From assembly GCF_023074075.1 (NCBI RefSeq), contig NZ_JADPKT010000007.1:124001-188000 (forward strand): DNA of 64,000 nucleotides. Direction: 5' to 3'. Each line of letters opens with the position of its first letter. Within the stretch, counting starts at the first letter, position 1. A model generated the notes under the pieces. It searched no databases. It saw only the letters and a list, made by a program, of their open reading frames with translations, and had not been told where the DNA came from. The position numbers were made by a program, and so were the translations under genes. Shown here piece by piece: positions 16,475 through 25,326 of this stretch. Source of the stretch: Bradyrhizobium sp. 138 (GTDB taxonomy: Bacteria; Pseudomonadota; Alphaproteobacteria; Rhizobiales; Xanthobacteraceae).

Positions 16475-17671
16475 ATGTCCTATCGTCCCCGCAAGGCGCT
16501 GATCATCGGCGCCGGCATTGCCGGACCCGTGGCCGCGATTCTGCTGCGCGGCGCCGGCATCGAGTCCGCGATCTACGAGGCCTGGCCCTATTCGAAGGGC
16601 ATCGGCGGCGGCCTTCAGATCGCGCCGAACGGCATGCATGTGATGGACGAGATCGGGCTGGCGAATGAGCTGATCAGCCGCGGCTCAGTCGCGGAGGCCT
16701 TCGACTTCTATTCGCAAGGCGGCGAACGGCTCGGCTCGATCAACCGCGACATGGCGCGGCGCTTCGGCCAGCCGGCGCTCAACATTTCCCGCGCCACGCT
16801 GAACGAGATCCTGATCGACAAGGCCTGGTGTGCCTGCGTCTCGCTGTATTTCGAGAAGCGCCTGATCAAGATCGAGGACCGCGGCGACCAGCCGATCATC
16901 GCCTATTTCGCCGACGGCAGCACGGCCGAGGGCGACTTCCTGATCGGAGCCGACGGCGTGCATTCCGTAGTGCGCCGCCAGGTGGTGCCTGACGGGCCGC
17001 AACCGTTCGACACCGGCCTGATCGGCTTCGGCGGCTTCGTGCCGCACGCCGTGCTCGACGGCAGATCGATCGGCCGGCACGTCGAGACGACCTTCGGCCA
17101 GAGCGGCTTCTTCGGCTACGGCTATTGCAGCCCGGATCCGAACGACGGCGTGATGTGGTGGAGCACGCAGCCGGCGCACGGCATGGACGCGGCGATGTTT
17201 CGCGCGCTCGACCCGGCGACGCTGAAGCAGCATTTGCGCGGCTTCCACCGCGGCTGGCACGATCCCATCCCCGCCATCATCGACGCCGCGGAGAACATCG
17301 TCGTCACCGACACGCTCGACGTCGCGACATTGCCGACGTGGTCGCGCAAGCGCTCGCTGCTGATCGGTGACGCCGCGCATGCAACCAGCCCCCATGCTGG
17401 GCAAGGCGCCTCGCTCGCGCTCGAAGATGCGATGCGGCTCGCCCGCCTGATGCAGGAGGGCCAGGAGCTCGGCGTCACCTTCCAGGCCTTCGAAGCCGAG
17501 CGCCGCCCGCGCACCGAGAAGATCGTCGCCATGGCGCGCCGCAACGGCAACAGCAAGCGCGAATTCAGCGCCACCGGCGCCTGGATCCGCAATCAGATGC
17601 TGAAATGGCTGTTGCCGCTGGGATCGAAGAGCATGGAGTTCATGTACGCGTATGATGCGCGGGCGGTGTAG
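16475..17671 (+). CDS. FAD-dependent monooxygenase
   Basis: A 398-residue flavoprotein of the PHBH/UbiH-like aromatic hydroxylase family. It has the N-terminal dinucleotide-binding GAGIAGPVAA motif (about residues 12-21), the DG motif GADGVHSVVRR near 158, and the GDAAHATSPHAGQGA motif near 300 that binds the FAD ribityl chain. It should hydroxylate an aromatic or related substrate with NAD(P)H and oxygen. A divergent MarR regulator and a palindromic operator suggest substrate-induced expression. The substrate is not identifiable. Confidence 0.87.
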   Translation: MSYRPRKALIIGAGIAGPVAAILLRGAGIESAIYEAWPYSKGIGGGLQIAPNGMHVMDEIGLANELISRGSVAEAFDFYSQGGERLGSINRDMARRFGQPALNISRATLNEILIDKAWCACVSLYFEKRLIKIEDRGDQPIIAYFADGSTAEGDFLIGADGVHSVVRRQVVPDGPQPFDTGLIGFGGFVPHAVLDGRSIGRHVETTFGQSGFFGYGYCSPDPNDGVMWWSTQPAHGMDAAMFRALDPATLKQHLRGFHRGWHDPIPAIIDAAENIVVTDTLDVATLPTWSRKRSLLIGDAAHATSPHAGQGASLALEDAMRLARLMQEGQELGVTFQAFEAERRPRTEKIVAMARRNGNSKREFSATGAWIRNQMLKWLLPLGSKSMEFMYAYDARAV

Positions 17672-17686
17672 CGGCACGAACACCGC

Positions 17687-17776
17687 CGTAGGGTGGGCAA
17701 AGGCGCGAAGCGCCGTGCCCACGATCTCGTCGAAATCGGCACATTCGTGGGCACGCTTCGCTTTGCCCACCCTACG
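17687..17776. repeat. Intergenic inverted repeat, group A copy 2
   Basis: The arms CGTAGGGTGGGCAAAG and CTTTGCCCACCCTACG have an internal GTGCCCAC/GTGGGCAC pair, as at 9.1 kb. It lies between two convergent genes. Confidence 0.85.
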
Positions 17777-17784
17777 ATACCGAA

Positions 17785-18963
17785 CTACCCTTCCACATCA
17801 AATGTCAGCCCCGCATTGTCTTGCAGCCGCTTGATCAGCTTGTGCTGCATCGCTGCGCCCGGCGTCCAGAAGCCAGCCGGAACATCCGTGGCGTCGCGCA
17901 GCAGGCAGATCGCGCATTCGGAGATCATCTTCGAGGTCGAGCCGTAGCCGGGGTCGCGGTCGCCGGTGACGCCGGCGCGGACCATGCGGCCGTCGGGCGC
18001 GATGGCGACGTAGAGCAGATTGAACAGGCCGTTCTCGCGCTCCTCCTTCGACGGCCCCTCGCCCGGCTTCGGCGCGTTCGGGCCGGTCTTCTCGGCATTG
18101 ACCGCCATCACGCGCTTGGCATTGGCCTCACCCTTTTCGCCGGGACCGGTCAGAACCATCTCGTCGTAGACAAACTCCTTCCCGTAGGGAAAACCCATCA
18201 GCATATTGGAGCGATGGACGTTGCGGGTGTTGATCAGCGCCATCATGAACGGCGCGGCCCAGGATTGCAGATCATCCTCGAGGATCGCCCTGTTGCCCTT
18301 CGGCTGCTTCGGGCCGGTGAAGCCCGGCGTCAGCGCAAAGTGATCGTTGAGGATGGCGACGAGGCTGAGGTCCTTGGCGACCGCATCGAAGGTCGCTTTG
18401 GCACTTGCCGCGGTGCCGCCTGACAGCGTGCCGCGCATGTCACGCACGCGGCCTTTCACGCGCGGCGCCGGCGCGCCGAATACCCTCTTGGCCTCTTCCT
18501 GCACGAAGAAGGTCCCAAGTTCGAACGGCACGGAATCATAGCCGCAGGAAAACACGATGCGCGCACCGCTGGCCTTGGCCGCCGCCTCGTATTTGTCGAT
18601 CATCTGCCGCATCCAGACCGGTTCGCCGCAGAGATCGAAATAATCCGTGCCGGTGGCGACGCAGGCAGCTAACAACTCCTCGCCGTAGAGCTGGTACGGA
18701 CCGACCGTCGTGATCACCGACATCGTCTGCTCGGCCATCGCCTTCAGCGAGGCCGCGTCCGACGCATCCGCAACGATCAGCGGCGTATTCCCGGGCGCGC
18801 CGATCGCATCGCGGACCGATTTCAGCTTGCCGAGACTGCGGCCTGCCATCGCCCATTTGAGCGAATTGTCGGTCTTGTATTGCCTCGTCAGATACTCGGC
18901 GACGAGCTGGCCGGTGAAACCGGTCGCACCGTAGACGACGATGTCGAATTTCGCAGAGCTCAT
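17785..18963 (-). CDS. Saccharopine dehydrogenase-like NAD(P)-binding protein
   Basis: A 392-residue protein with an N-terminal Rossmann motif VVYGATGFTGQLVAEYL typical of the saccharopine dehydrogenase NADP-binding family. This group includes the trans-acting enoyl reductases of mycobacteria and many uncharacterised proteins. The TVGPYQLYGEELLAACVATG and TDYFDLCGE segments are hallmarks of that subgroup. It is probably a cytoplasmic or membrane-associated reductase acting on a lipid or polyketide-like substrate, not lysine metabolism. It follows the DUF169 gene by nine bases in the same direction, so the two are probably one operon. Confidence 0.82.
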   Translation of the reverse strand: MSSAKFDIVVYGATGFTGQLVAEYLTRQYKTDNSLKWAMAGRSLGKLKSVRDAIGAPGNTPLIVADASDAASLKAMAEQTMSVITTVGPYQLYGEELLAACVATGTDYFDLCGEPVWMRQMIDKYEAAAKASGARIVFSCGYDSVPFELGTFFVQEEAKRVFGAPAPRVKGRVRDMRGTLSGGTAASAKATFDAVAKDLSLVAILNDHFALTPGFTGPKQPKGNRAILEDDLQSWAAPFMMALINTRNVHRSNMLMGFPYGKEFVYDEMVLTGPGEKGEANAKRVMAVNAEKTGPNAPKPGEGPSKEERENGLFNLLYVAIAPDGRMVRAGVTGDRDPGYGSTSKMISECAICLLRDATDVPAGFWTPGAAMQHKLIKRLQDNAGLTFDVEG

Positions 18964-18972
18964 GCTCGTCCC

Positions 18973-19755
18973 TTACTTCTTCGCGTAACTCACGCCCATG
19001 CCGGCACGGACGTCGCTTTGAATGCCATAGGGCGGGATCGGATAACGCAGGCCGTTCCTGGCCAGCGCCTTCATGCCCACAACCGCCTTGGCGAGATGCG
19101 CTGGCTTCAAGGCCATCAGCATCTCCTCGTCCGGCACGCCGCCATAGCGCCGTTCGGCATAGCATGGCAAGGACAGGCTGGGCTCCCCGGTCTTGAGCGC
19201 CCGCCCCCAGGAATCCGCGCAAGCGGTCTCGCCGACCACGCCCCATTCGAACTTCTTGTACCCGGTATATTGCAGCCCGTTGATCAGGATGATCATCTGC
19301 CCGGGCGTCGCATAGACGAGGCAGATGTCGGGCGGATCGAGCCGGCCGCTCGCGAGCGGACTGACGGCGAGCGCCTGATATTGGCCGAACGGAACCACGT
19401 CCAGCGCCTCCTGGCGCTTGCGCGCATCCTCCGCGGTGCCGTGCCAGACCCCGACATAATTTTCGCCGGCGAGCCATTTGTCGTCCTGCGGGCTAAGCCC
19501 GATCACCGCGCGGCACTGCGCACCGACGAGGTCATCGGCCGTGATGCCGACGGTCCAGCCCAGCCGTGCGGCCATGCTGACGATCTGATCGGTGGTGTGG
19601 ATCGCATTCGGCCGCCGGATTTTCGGGATCGCCTCCATCTCGGCCGCTTGCGCGAACAGCTTCATGCCGATCACATTCGTCTTCAGCCGCAGCAGGCTGT
19701 TGAGATCGGCGACGAGGCCGGCAAGATCGATGCTGTCCGCATTGTGCTGTTGCAT
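18973..19755 (-). CDS. DUF169 family protein
   Basis: A 260-residue protein of the DUF169 group. The N-terminal LLRLKTNVIGMKLF stretch and the QCRAVIGL and YPIPPYG segments are typical. It has at least five cysteines, including AVIGL-adjacent QCRA and PCYAERR. No function is established for the family. The ATG at 19755 is preferred; a longer reading frame would add 43 low-quality residues and run into the neighbouring gene. It is probably co-transcribed with the saccharopine-dehydrogenase-like gene. Confidence 0.75.
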   Translation of the reverse strand: MQQHNADSIDLAGLVADLNSLLRLKTNVIGMKLFAQAAEMEAIPKIRRPNAIHTTDQIVSMAARLGWTVGITADDLVGAQCRAVIGLSPQDDKWLAGENYVGVWHGTAEDARKRQEALDVVPFGQYQALAVSPLASGRLDPPDICLVYATPGQMIILINGLQYTGYKKFEWGVVGETACADSWGRALKTGEPSLSLPCYAERRYGGVPDEEMLMALKPAHLAKAVVGMKALARNGLRYPIPPYGIQSDVRAGMGVSYAKK

Positions 19756-19811
19756 GGCTTCCTCCGGGCCGGCGCTTCCCGCCTGCGTATTCTTGTTTTG
19801 TGGTCCTCGTT

Positions 19812-20615
19812 CTAGTCCTTGCTGGGGCCCGGAAGCAACTCGCCGGTCCTGCCCATCAGGCGGTAAGCCACGAGGCCGATCCACTCGCGCATAGCAACTT
19901 CGGTCCGGCCCAGCCCGTCCGCGCCTATGTTGGTGAAGGAAAAAAGATCGTCACGTCCGCCCATCCGCCAGTCCACGGGATAGGCCTCGACGTCAAATCC
20001 GGCCTTGCGGAAGATTCCCATCGAGCGCGGCATGTGGAAGGCCGACGTCACCAGAAGCCAGCGCTCGCCCGGCTTCGGCGTCACCAGTTGGCTGGTGAAG
20101 ATCGCATTCTCCCAGGTGTTGCGCGAACTCCGTTCCAGGATGAGGCGCTCCTTCGAGATTCCGAGATTTTCCAGGATCGGCGCGGAGTAGTCGGCCTCCC
20201 TGGAATCGGTGGAGACCAGGTTCGCGGTCCCGCCGGTAAACACGATGCGCGCATTCGGATAGCGGCGCGCGAGCTCGGCCGGCGCAAACAGACGATCGGC
20301 TGCGTGCGCGACGACCGGCGTGCGATGCGCCTTCGACAGATCGGTGTCGACCGAGCCGCCGAGCACGATGATGCCGTCGGGCGCGCCGCGCGAGGCGTCC
20401 CACGCGGGAAAGCGCGATTCAAGCGGATAGATCAGGAGATTGCCGAGCGGCGAGAACGCCGCCAGCGCCAGCAGCACCAGCGTGGTCACGGCAAGCTTGC
20501 GGCCGAGCGCGGCGAAGCGCGTCACCATCAGCAGCAGCGACAGGATGCCGAGCTCGACCAGAAGGTTGATCGGCAGCAGCGCGGTGCCGAGGGTCTTGGA
20601 CAGAACGAAAAACAG
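19812..20615 (-). CDS. YdcF/DUF218-type membrane protein, likely CTG start
   Basis: A DUF218 (YdcF/ElyC-like) protein with an N-terminal membrane helix and a cytoplasmic or periplasmic domain with GIIVLGGSVD, FTGGTAN and LLVTSAFHMPRS motifs. The first ATG is at 20528 (238 residues). However, the frame continues upstream without a stop and encodes FFVLSKTLGTALLPINLL, which is the conserved family N-terminus. That begins at a CTG codon (20613-20615) preceded by a GCGAGG tract, giving 267 residues. ElyC relatives act in envelope polysaccharide or undecaprenyl-phosphate metabolism. The start is the main uncertainty. Confidence 0.78.
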   Translation of the reverse strand: MFFVLSKTLGTALLPINLLVELGILSLLLMVTRFAALGRKLAVTTLVLLALAAFSPLGNLLIYPLESRFPAWDASRGAPDGIIVLGGSVDTDLSKAHRTPVVAHAADRLFAPAELARRYPNARIVFTGGTANLVSTDSREADYSAPILENLGISKERLILERSSRNTWENAIFTSQLVTPKPGERWLLVTSAFHMPRSMGIFRKAGFDVEAYPVDWRMGGRDDLFSFTNIGADGLGRTEVAMREWIGLVAYRLMGRTGELLPGPSKD

Positions 20616-20652
20616 GGGAGCCTCGCGGGAATGAGCTTGCCAGTCTGCGCAG

Positions 20653-20715
20653 GGCTTGACCCGCCCGGCGATCCTCGGAAATCTTCTTGGAAGAGGATCG
20701 ATCGCCGGGTCAAGG
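20653..20715. repeat. Inverted repeat GCTTGACCCG...CGGGTCAAG
   Basis: Arms of about 20 bases (GCTTGACCCGCCCGGCGATC and GATCGATCGCCGGGTCAAG) flank a short TTCTTGGAAG-type loop. It lies in the spacer between the divergent YdcF-like and amidase genes and is of the dispersed palindromic type common in Bradyrhizobium. Confidence 0.7.
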
Positions 20716-20746
20716 CCGGCCTGATGAAAGCGACCGGACGCGGCAA

Positions 20747-21688
20747 ATGACCCATCACCACCTGCATTCCAGCGCCAAAACCTGCCATTGGGGCTTCTTC
20801 GAAGCCGCGCTCAAGCCCGTCCTCACCATCGCCAGCGGCGATGAGGTGACGGTCGACACCATCAGCGGCGGTCCCGACATGCTGCCCGACCGCGACAAGT
20901 TTCATATTCCGCCCGAGATGCACGAGGTTCATGCCACCAACGAGCGCATGCTGCCCGGCCACATCCTCACCGGCCCGATCGCGGTCGAAGGCGCCGAGCC
21001 CGGCGACGTGCTCGCGGTCGAGATCCTCGACGTTCAGCTCCGGCAGGATTGGGGCTGGAACATGATCAAGCCGCTGTCCGGCACCCTGCCCGACGATTTC
21101 CACGAGACGCGCATCCTCAACATCCCGCTCGATCGTACCCGGATGGTCGGCCGCATGCCGTGGGGCCTCGACCTGCCGCTCAAACCATTCTTCGGCGTGA
21201 TGGGCGTGTCACCGCCACCGAGCTGGGGCCGCATCTCCTCGCTGATCCCGCGCGCCATGGGCGGCAATCTCGACAACAAGGAATTAGGTGCGGGCGCGAC
21301 GCTGTATCTGCCGGTGTTCGTGCCGGGCGCGATGTTCTCCTGCGGCGACGGCCATGGCGTGCAAGGCGACGGCGAAGTCTGCGTCACCGCGATCGAGACT
21401 GCGCTGCAGGGCCGCTTTCGCCTGACGCTGCGCAAGGACCTCAGGTTCGACTATCCGCGCGCGGAGACCGCGACCCACTACATGACCATGGCGATGGATC
21501 CCGACCTCGACCAATGCGTGGTGCGCGCGCTGCGCGACATGATCACGCTGCTCGGCGAGACGCGAAGCCTGTCGCGCGAGGACGCCTACACGCTGTGCAG
21601 CCTCGCCGCCGATCTCAGGGTGACCCAGACCGTCAACGGCGCCAAGGGCATCCATTGCATGATCGAAAAGGCGATCGTGCACGGCTGA
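20747..21688 (+). CDS. Acetamidase/formamidase family protein
   Basis: A 313-residue cytoplasmic hydrolase of the acetamidase/formamidase (FmdA_AmdA) family. It starts MTHHHLHSSAKTCHWGF and includes the conserved TGPIAVEGAEPGDVLAVEILD segment and the FSCGDGHGVQGDGEVCVTAIE motif. This family releases ammonia from formamide or short amides, using metal-binding acidic and histidine residues of these motifs. The start at 20747 is used because upstream codons lie inside a repeat. No amide transporter genes are adjacent, so the substrate is unconfirmed. Confidence 0.85.
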   Translation: MTHHHLHSSAKTCHWGFFEAALKPVLTIASGDEVTVDTISGGPDMLPDRDKFHIPPEMHEVHATNERMLPGHILTGPIAVEGAEPGDVLAVEILDVQLRQDWGWNMIKPLSGTLPDDFHETRILNIPLDRTRMVGRMPWGLDLPLKPFFGVMGVSPPPSWGRISSLIPRAMGGNLDNKELGAGATLYLPVFVPGAMFSCGDGHGVQGDGEVCVTAIETALQGRFRLTLRKDLRFDYPRAETATHYMTMAMDPDLDQCVVRALRDMITLLGETRSLSREDAYTLCSLAADLRVTQTVNGAKGIHCMIEKAIVHG

Positions 21689-21888
21689 GCCCGGCGCTCT
21701 TCCCCGACCTGTTGACGACGCGGCCGCCGCCGGTCTTCCGCGCGGCGAGCTCAGTCGCGTCTAATTTCTCGTGCGATTCCAACATGCTGAGCGTCAAGCG
21801 CAGGCTGCATTTGACTTCCTCCCCTGAACCTAAATAGAGTCTTAATCGTTACTTTTATGTACCTGAGTAAGAGGCTAGCGTTCGGGCC

Positions 21889-22086
21889 ATGGCCACCGAA
21901 AAAGCCGAGACTGACCGTATTCCCGTAACCCTGGCGCTCTCGACCATCACCTACCTGGAGAAGCTGGTGAGACAGGGCACCCACGGCACCAGCGTTCCCG
22001 GCGTCGCGCGTACCTTGATCGAGGAAGGCATCCGTCTCGCCATCAAGGACGGGCTTTTGTCGATTCGCGACAATGGCAGGACGTGA
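21889..22086 (+). CDS. Small RHH-like conserved protein
   Basis: A 65-residue protein. After a short polar lead (MATEKAETDR) comes IPVTLALSTITYLEKLV, then VARTLIEEGIRLAIKDG. The strand-helix-helix layout resembles ribbon-helix-helix DNA-binding proteins, but the fold is an inference. It lies 72 bases upstream of gcrA in the same direction and may share its transcript. The function is unknown. Confidence 0.65.
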   Translation: MATEKAETDRIPVTLALSTITYLEKLVRQGTHGTSVPGVARTLIEEGIRLAIKDGLLSIRDNGRT

Positions 22087-22158
22087 GCGCGCGCCGAACG
22101 TGAAGCGGACCGATCTCGAGAGGCGGATGGCCACATCTGCAACCTGGGACCGCACCAC

Positions 22159-22632
22159 ATGCCTGTTCTCTCCCCCACCTGGACCGACGAGCGCATCGAA
22201 CTTCTGAAGCGGCACTTCGAGGCCGGCCTCTCCTGCCGCGAGATCGCCGCCGATATCGGCGTCAGCCGCAACGCCGTGATCGGCAAGCTGTCTCGCCTCA
22301 ATCTGACGCGTGGCAGGACGAACGACGATCGCAAGGTTCAGGAGCGGGGCCTGGCGCGAGCATCGAGGGCCGTGCCACGGCTGCAATACGAGATGCTCGC
22401 CACGATCTATGGCGACACCGATGCACCCGTGGTGACAGGTCCAATCGACGACACCAATCGCTGCTCGCTGCTGGAGCTCGCCGAGAACCGCTGCCGCTGG
22501 CCGATCTCGACGCCGGGTGCCGAGGATTTCTGCTTCTGCGGCAACTCCGCGCCCGACGGCCAGCCCTATTGCGCCGGCCACAGCCGCCTCGCCTACCGGA
22601 CGAACGCGCGCGCCCGTGCGATACGCGGCTGA
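22159..22632 (+). CDS. gcrA: GcrA cell cycle regulator family protein
   Basis: A 157-residue regulator. The N-terminal helix-turn-helix WTDERIELLKRHFEAGLSC, followed by REIAADIGVSRNAVIGKLSRL, is the GcrA signature. The cysteine-containing C-terminus (NRCRWPI, FCFCGN, GQPYCAGH) is the region that contacts RNA polymerase sigma factor in Caulobacter. GcrA recognises methylated GANTC sites and drives cell-cycle genes. Paralogues occur in the group, so this may not be the only copy. A strong terminator follows. Confidence 0.88.
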   Translation: MPVLSPTWTDERIELLKRHFEAGLSCREIAADIGVSRNAVIGKLSRLNLTRGRTNDDRKVQERGLARASRAVPRLQYEMLATIYGDTDAPVVTGPIDDTNRCSLLELAENRCRWPISTPGAEDFCFCGNSAPDGQPYCAGHSRLAYRTNARARAIRG

Positions 22633-22659
22633 CGTTGCGCGCATCCAGACAACAAAAAA

Positions 22660-22683
22660 CCTCCGGCGGGGCATCGCCGGAGG
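22660..22683 (+). terminator. Terminator after gcrA
   Basis: Nine-base perfect stem (CCTCCGGCG at 22660-22668 with CGCCGGAGG at 22675-22683), loop of six, preceded by AAAAAA and followed by TTT. It ends the gcrA transcript and may be bidirectional. Confidence 0.75.
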
Positions 22684-22853
22684 TTTCTGGAGGCTTAGCA
22701 TGAAGCTAAGAGCCGCAACTTTCGTATCTGGCTGAGAGCTATATAGCTTAGTAGCTCAAGTAAGTAAATAAATTTGACGCCGTCGAATCGCATGGCTCGC
22801 CTTCGTGTTCCGCAACACCATTCGATTTTTCAGAAGGCCAATGCCCGCGAAAA

Positions 22854-22879
22854 AACCCCGGCGGTTTCCCGCCGGGGTT
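22854..22879 (-). terminator. Terminator of the porin gene
   Basis: Stem of 11 bases (22854-22864 with 22869-22879), loop TTTC. On the minus strand the hairpin is followed by a run of six or more U residues. It lies about 25 bases past the porin stop and is a textbook intrinsic terminator. Confidence 0.85.
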
Positions 22880-22903
22880 CTCCGATCGATTTGCGATCGA
22901 TGA

Positions 22904-24391
22904 TCAGAAGTTGCGCTGAGCGCGCAGCAGCATGCTCACCGAGTTCTGGTCCTTCAGCTCGTACACGGCCGCCGGCTTTGCAGCCGAGGCGATGCCCGGG
23001 CTCGCGATGGAGCCAGAGTACTTCTGGTCCAGACGCGACCAGCTGAGGTCGGCCGTGAACGCCAGGTTCTTGACCGGGGTCCACACGGTGTTGACACCGA
23101 CCACCGCGAAGTTGAAGTCCGGATTACAGGTCGAACCGGCCACGGCGATCGCAGCGAAGTTGGTGCAGATCAGGCCTTTGCCCGTCGTGCCGTACCGCAG
23201 CTGGGCATAACCACCGTACACTGCGCTCGCCCAGTTCGGGCTCCAGTTGTGGGTATAGCCACCGCGGACGCCCCAGGTCTTGACGGTATCGATGCCGGTA
23301 GCCGTTCCGAACACGCCGTCGGCAACACCGGCGAACCCGGTGCTCTGATAGGCGCCGTTGCTGCTGCCGCTGAACATGAAGAAGCTCTGCGGGAACAGGC
23401 TCTGGAAGTTGTAGCGGGTCGCACCGTCCGTGTAGACGGCCTGCAGGTTGATGTTGTCGCCCGCGCCGGTCGGGATATTCTTGATCGACAAGGCGCCCGC
23501 CACGGCCCAGCCCCACTTGTCGGAGGGATGACCGGAGACTTCAGTCGCGCCGTAATAGGCCGCATGAAGCTCATGCGCGGCAACCGACAGCTGAGCCAGA
23601 CCCCAGGCCTGGTCGACACGAACCTGACCGATGATATCGGGCGAACGCGTACCGCCCCAGGCGCTGGCACCATAGACGCCGGTCACGAACTGCGCCGCCG
23701 TACCCGACGACACGTTCCAGAGGTTCGACTGACCATTGTTCGCCGAGGTCTCGTCTTGCAGCGCGAACGAAGCAGTGATGCCCTGGCCGAAGTCAGCCGT
23801 GTAGGCAACCTGGTTCACACCGTTGACGTGGTTGGAGCCGCCCGGAATGGTGTCGGGGCCGCCAGCCGGATAGCTCTGCCAAGGAGCGTCGAAGATCGAG
23901 ACCGTGCGGCCGAAGGTGAAACCAGCGAACTGAATGAACGCATGGTAGAGACCGAGCGAAGCCGAACTGGTCGAGAACGCCGAGGGATTGCTGCCGGTGA
24001 CGTTCGTAGAGTCATAGCTGAAGACCGCGTCGGCGTAGGTGCGAACAACGCCGTATTCGGTCGCCGTGCGGGTATCGATATTGAAGTCGAGACGAGCGCG
24101 GCTGTAGTAGTAGTTCGTCAGACGGTTGTTCGAGCCACCGTTCACGGTGCTCGAGCTGTTCCTGAAGCCATAGTCGCCGCCGCCGCCGAGAAGCATGTCA
24201 GCGCGGACGTAACCACCCAGCTTGATGCAGGTGTCGGTGCCCGGGATGTAGTAGAAACCCGCACCATACAGGGAGCAGATCTTCACGTATTCGACCGCCT
24301 TGGCCTTGACCGGAAGATCAGCCGCCTGAGCTCCACCGACGGCGATCAGGGTCGCCGCAGTGCCGAGCAAAAGGCTCTTCACCACTTTCAT
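22904..24391 (-). CDS. Omp2-type porin
   Basis: A 495-residue outer-membrane porin of the porin_2 family (Brucella Omp2a/b-like). A 23-residue signal peptide (cleavage after GGAQA) leads to the conserved ADLPVKAKAVEYVKICSLYGAGFYYIPGTD start region. A beta-strand-rich barrel follows, with a C-terminal phenylalanine (RAQRNF) needed for BAM recognition. Two conserved cysteines near residues 43 and 53 probably form a disulfide. It should be a trimeric general diffusion channel. It is a monocistronic unit with its own terminator. A 361-base leader region separates it from the divergent MarR gene. Confidence 0.92.
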   Translation of the reverse strand: MKVVKSLLLGTAATLIAVGGAQAADLPVKAKAVEYVKICSLYGAGFYYIPGTDTCIKLGGYVRADMLLGGGGDYGFRNSSSTVNGGSNNRLTNYYYSRARLDFNIDTRTATEYGVVRTYADAVFSYDSTNVTGSNPSAFSTSSASLGLYHAFIQFAGFTFGRTVSIFDAPWQSYPAGGPDTIPGGSNHVNGVNQVAYTADFGQGITASFALQDETSANNGQSNLWNVSSGTAAQFVTGVYGASAWGGTRSPDIIGQVRVDQAWGLAQLSVAAHELHAAYYGATEVSGHPSDKWGWAVAGALSIKNIPTGAGDNINLQAVYTDGATRYNFQSLFPQSFFMFSGSSNGAYQSTGFAGVADGVFGTATGIDTVKTWGVRGGYTHNWSPNWASAVYGGYAQLRYGTTGKGLICTNFAAIAVAGSTCNPDFNFAVVGVNTVWTPVKNLAFTADLSWSRLDQKYSGSIASPGIASAAKPAAVYELKDQNSVSMLLRAQRNF

Positions 24392-24752
24392 TTAAAACCT
24401 CCAAGTTGCTCATTTCACGGAGACCGGACCGTGCGGCCCCCCAGATCCCCGTCTCTTCATCAAATCCGCTCGGCCGCTTCGCGTTTTTCGGACGTACCCG
24501 CATTCGACGCGAGGGACGTGAGCGAACCACCTGCAACGGGACGATCGAGAACCCCCCACCGTCACGGATCAATATGCCCGCGCCGTTCCGTTAATCAAAA
24601 TAGTTTATTAGATCAGGTTTGTGGTTTCACTTACTCTGTGTCCTCGGCGCAACACCGATGTTGGGTGAAAAAGCCTGATCGGGTCATATTTGTAATTTGC
24701 ATGACACAATTACCCTGCTCTGCACTTGCGTCAGAGCAGCATTGCGTGGACT
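24392..24752. other. Spacer between porin and MarR genes
   Basis: A divergent intergenic region of 361 bases containing the porin promoter and 5' leader. The middle (24595-24720) is visibly AT-richer, with TTAATCAAAATAGTTTATTAG and TTGCATGACACAATTA stretches that could hold promoter elements. No convincing ORF, palindrome or known RNA motif was found. Confidence 0.5.
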
Positions 24753-25313
24753 ATGTCCGCCGCAAATGAGCCATGGGAAAGAGAATCAACCTGCGGGAGT
24801 GACGCTGTGTCCGCGACGAGGAAGGAAGGCGTGCGCCTGCGCACCATCGGCAACCTGGATATCATCAGGCGCTTCACCTGGGAGATATCGTCGATCAACA
24901 TGTATCTCGAGGAGCTGCGTCAGTTCTGGGCGAGGACGCTCGGCATCAGCGGCCCGCAATGGCTGATCCTGATGGCCATCTCCGACCTCGACAAGGACGA
25001 CGGCATTCCGGTCAACGTCGTGTCCAAGCTCCTCCACGTCGATCCGTCCTTCGTCACCACCCAGTCCAAGCTGCTGGAAAAGAAGGGCCTGTTGCGCCGC
25101 CGCCCCTCGCCGACCGACGCGCGCGTGGTTCGGCTGTCCCTGACCGAGAAGACGCAGAAGCACCTGGCGAGCCTCAACGAGCAGTACAAGACCATCAAGG
25201 AATTCGTCTTCCAGGAGTTCGACGAGGCCGAGCTCGCCGAATTCACCACCAAGCTCGCGACGTTGAAGACCCGCCTGGAAAAGGCCTGCGTTCGCCTCAC
25301 CCTGGACTTCTGA
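24753..25313 (+). CDS. MarR-family transcriptional regulator
   Basis: A winged-helix regulator of about 186 residues. The core has WGLARTLGISGPQWL-like spacing (FWARTLGISGPQWLILM), the recognition region VSKLLHVDPSFVTTQSKLLEKKGLL and the wing RRRPSPTDARVVRLSLT. The start is uncertain: ATG at 24753 is used, but GTG at 24831 has the better Shine-Dalgarno tract (GAGGAAGGAAGG) and would give 160 residues, nearer the family norm. It is divergent from the porin and convergent with the hydrolase-like gene. The target is unknown. Confidence 0.8.
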   Translation: MSAANEPWERESTCGSDAVSATRKEGVRLRTIGNLDIIRRFTWEISSINMYLEELRQFWARTLGISGPQWLILMAISDLDKDDGIPVNVVSKLLHVDPSFVTTQSKLLEKKGLLRRRPSPTDARVVRLSLTEKTQKHLASLNEQYKTIKEFVFQEFDEAELAEFTTKLATLKTRLEKACVRLTLDF

Positions 25314-25326
25314 CGCCCGGCCGCCG

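Noticed and set aside
23249..24769. 506-codon frame opposite the porin gene
   Set aside because: The porin is unambiguous, with signal peptide, barrel and C-terminal Phe. The opposite frame is a codon-bias shadow with Arg/Gly-rich composition.
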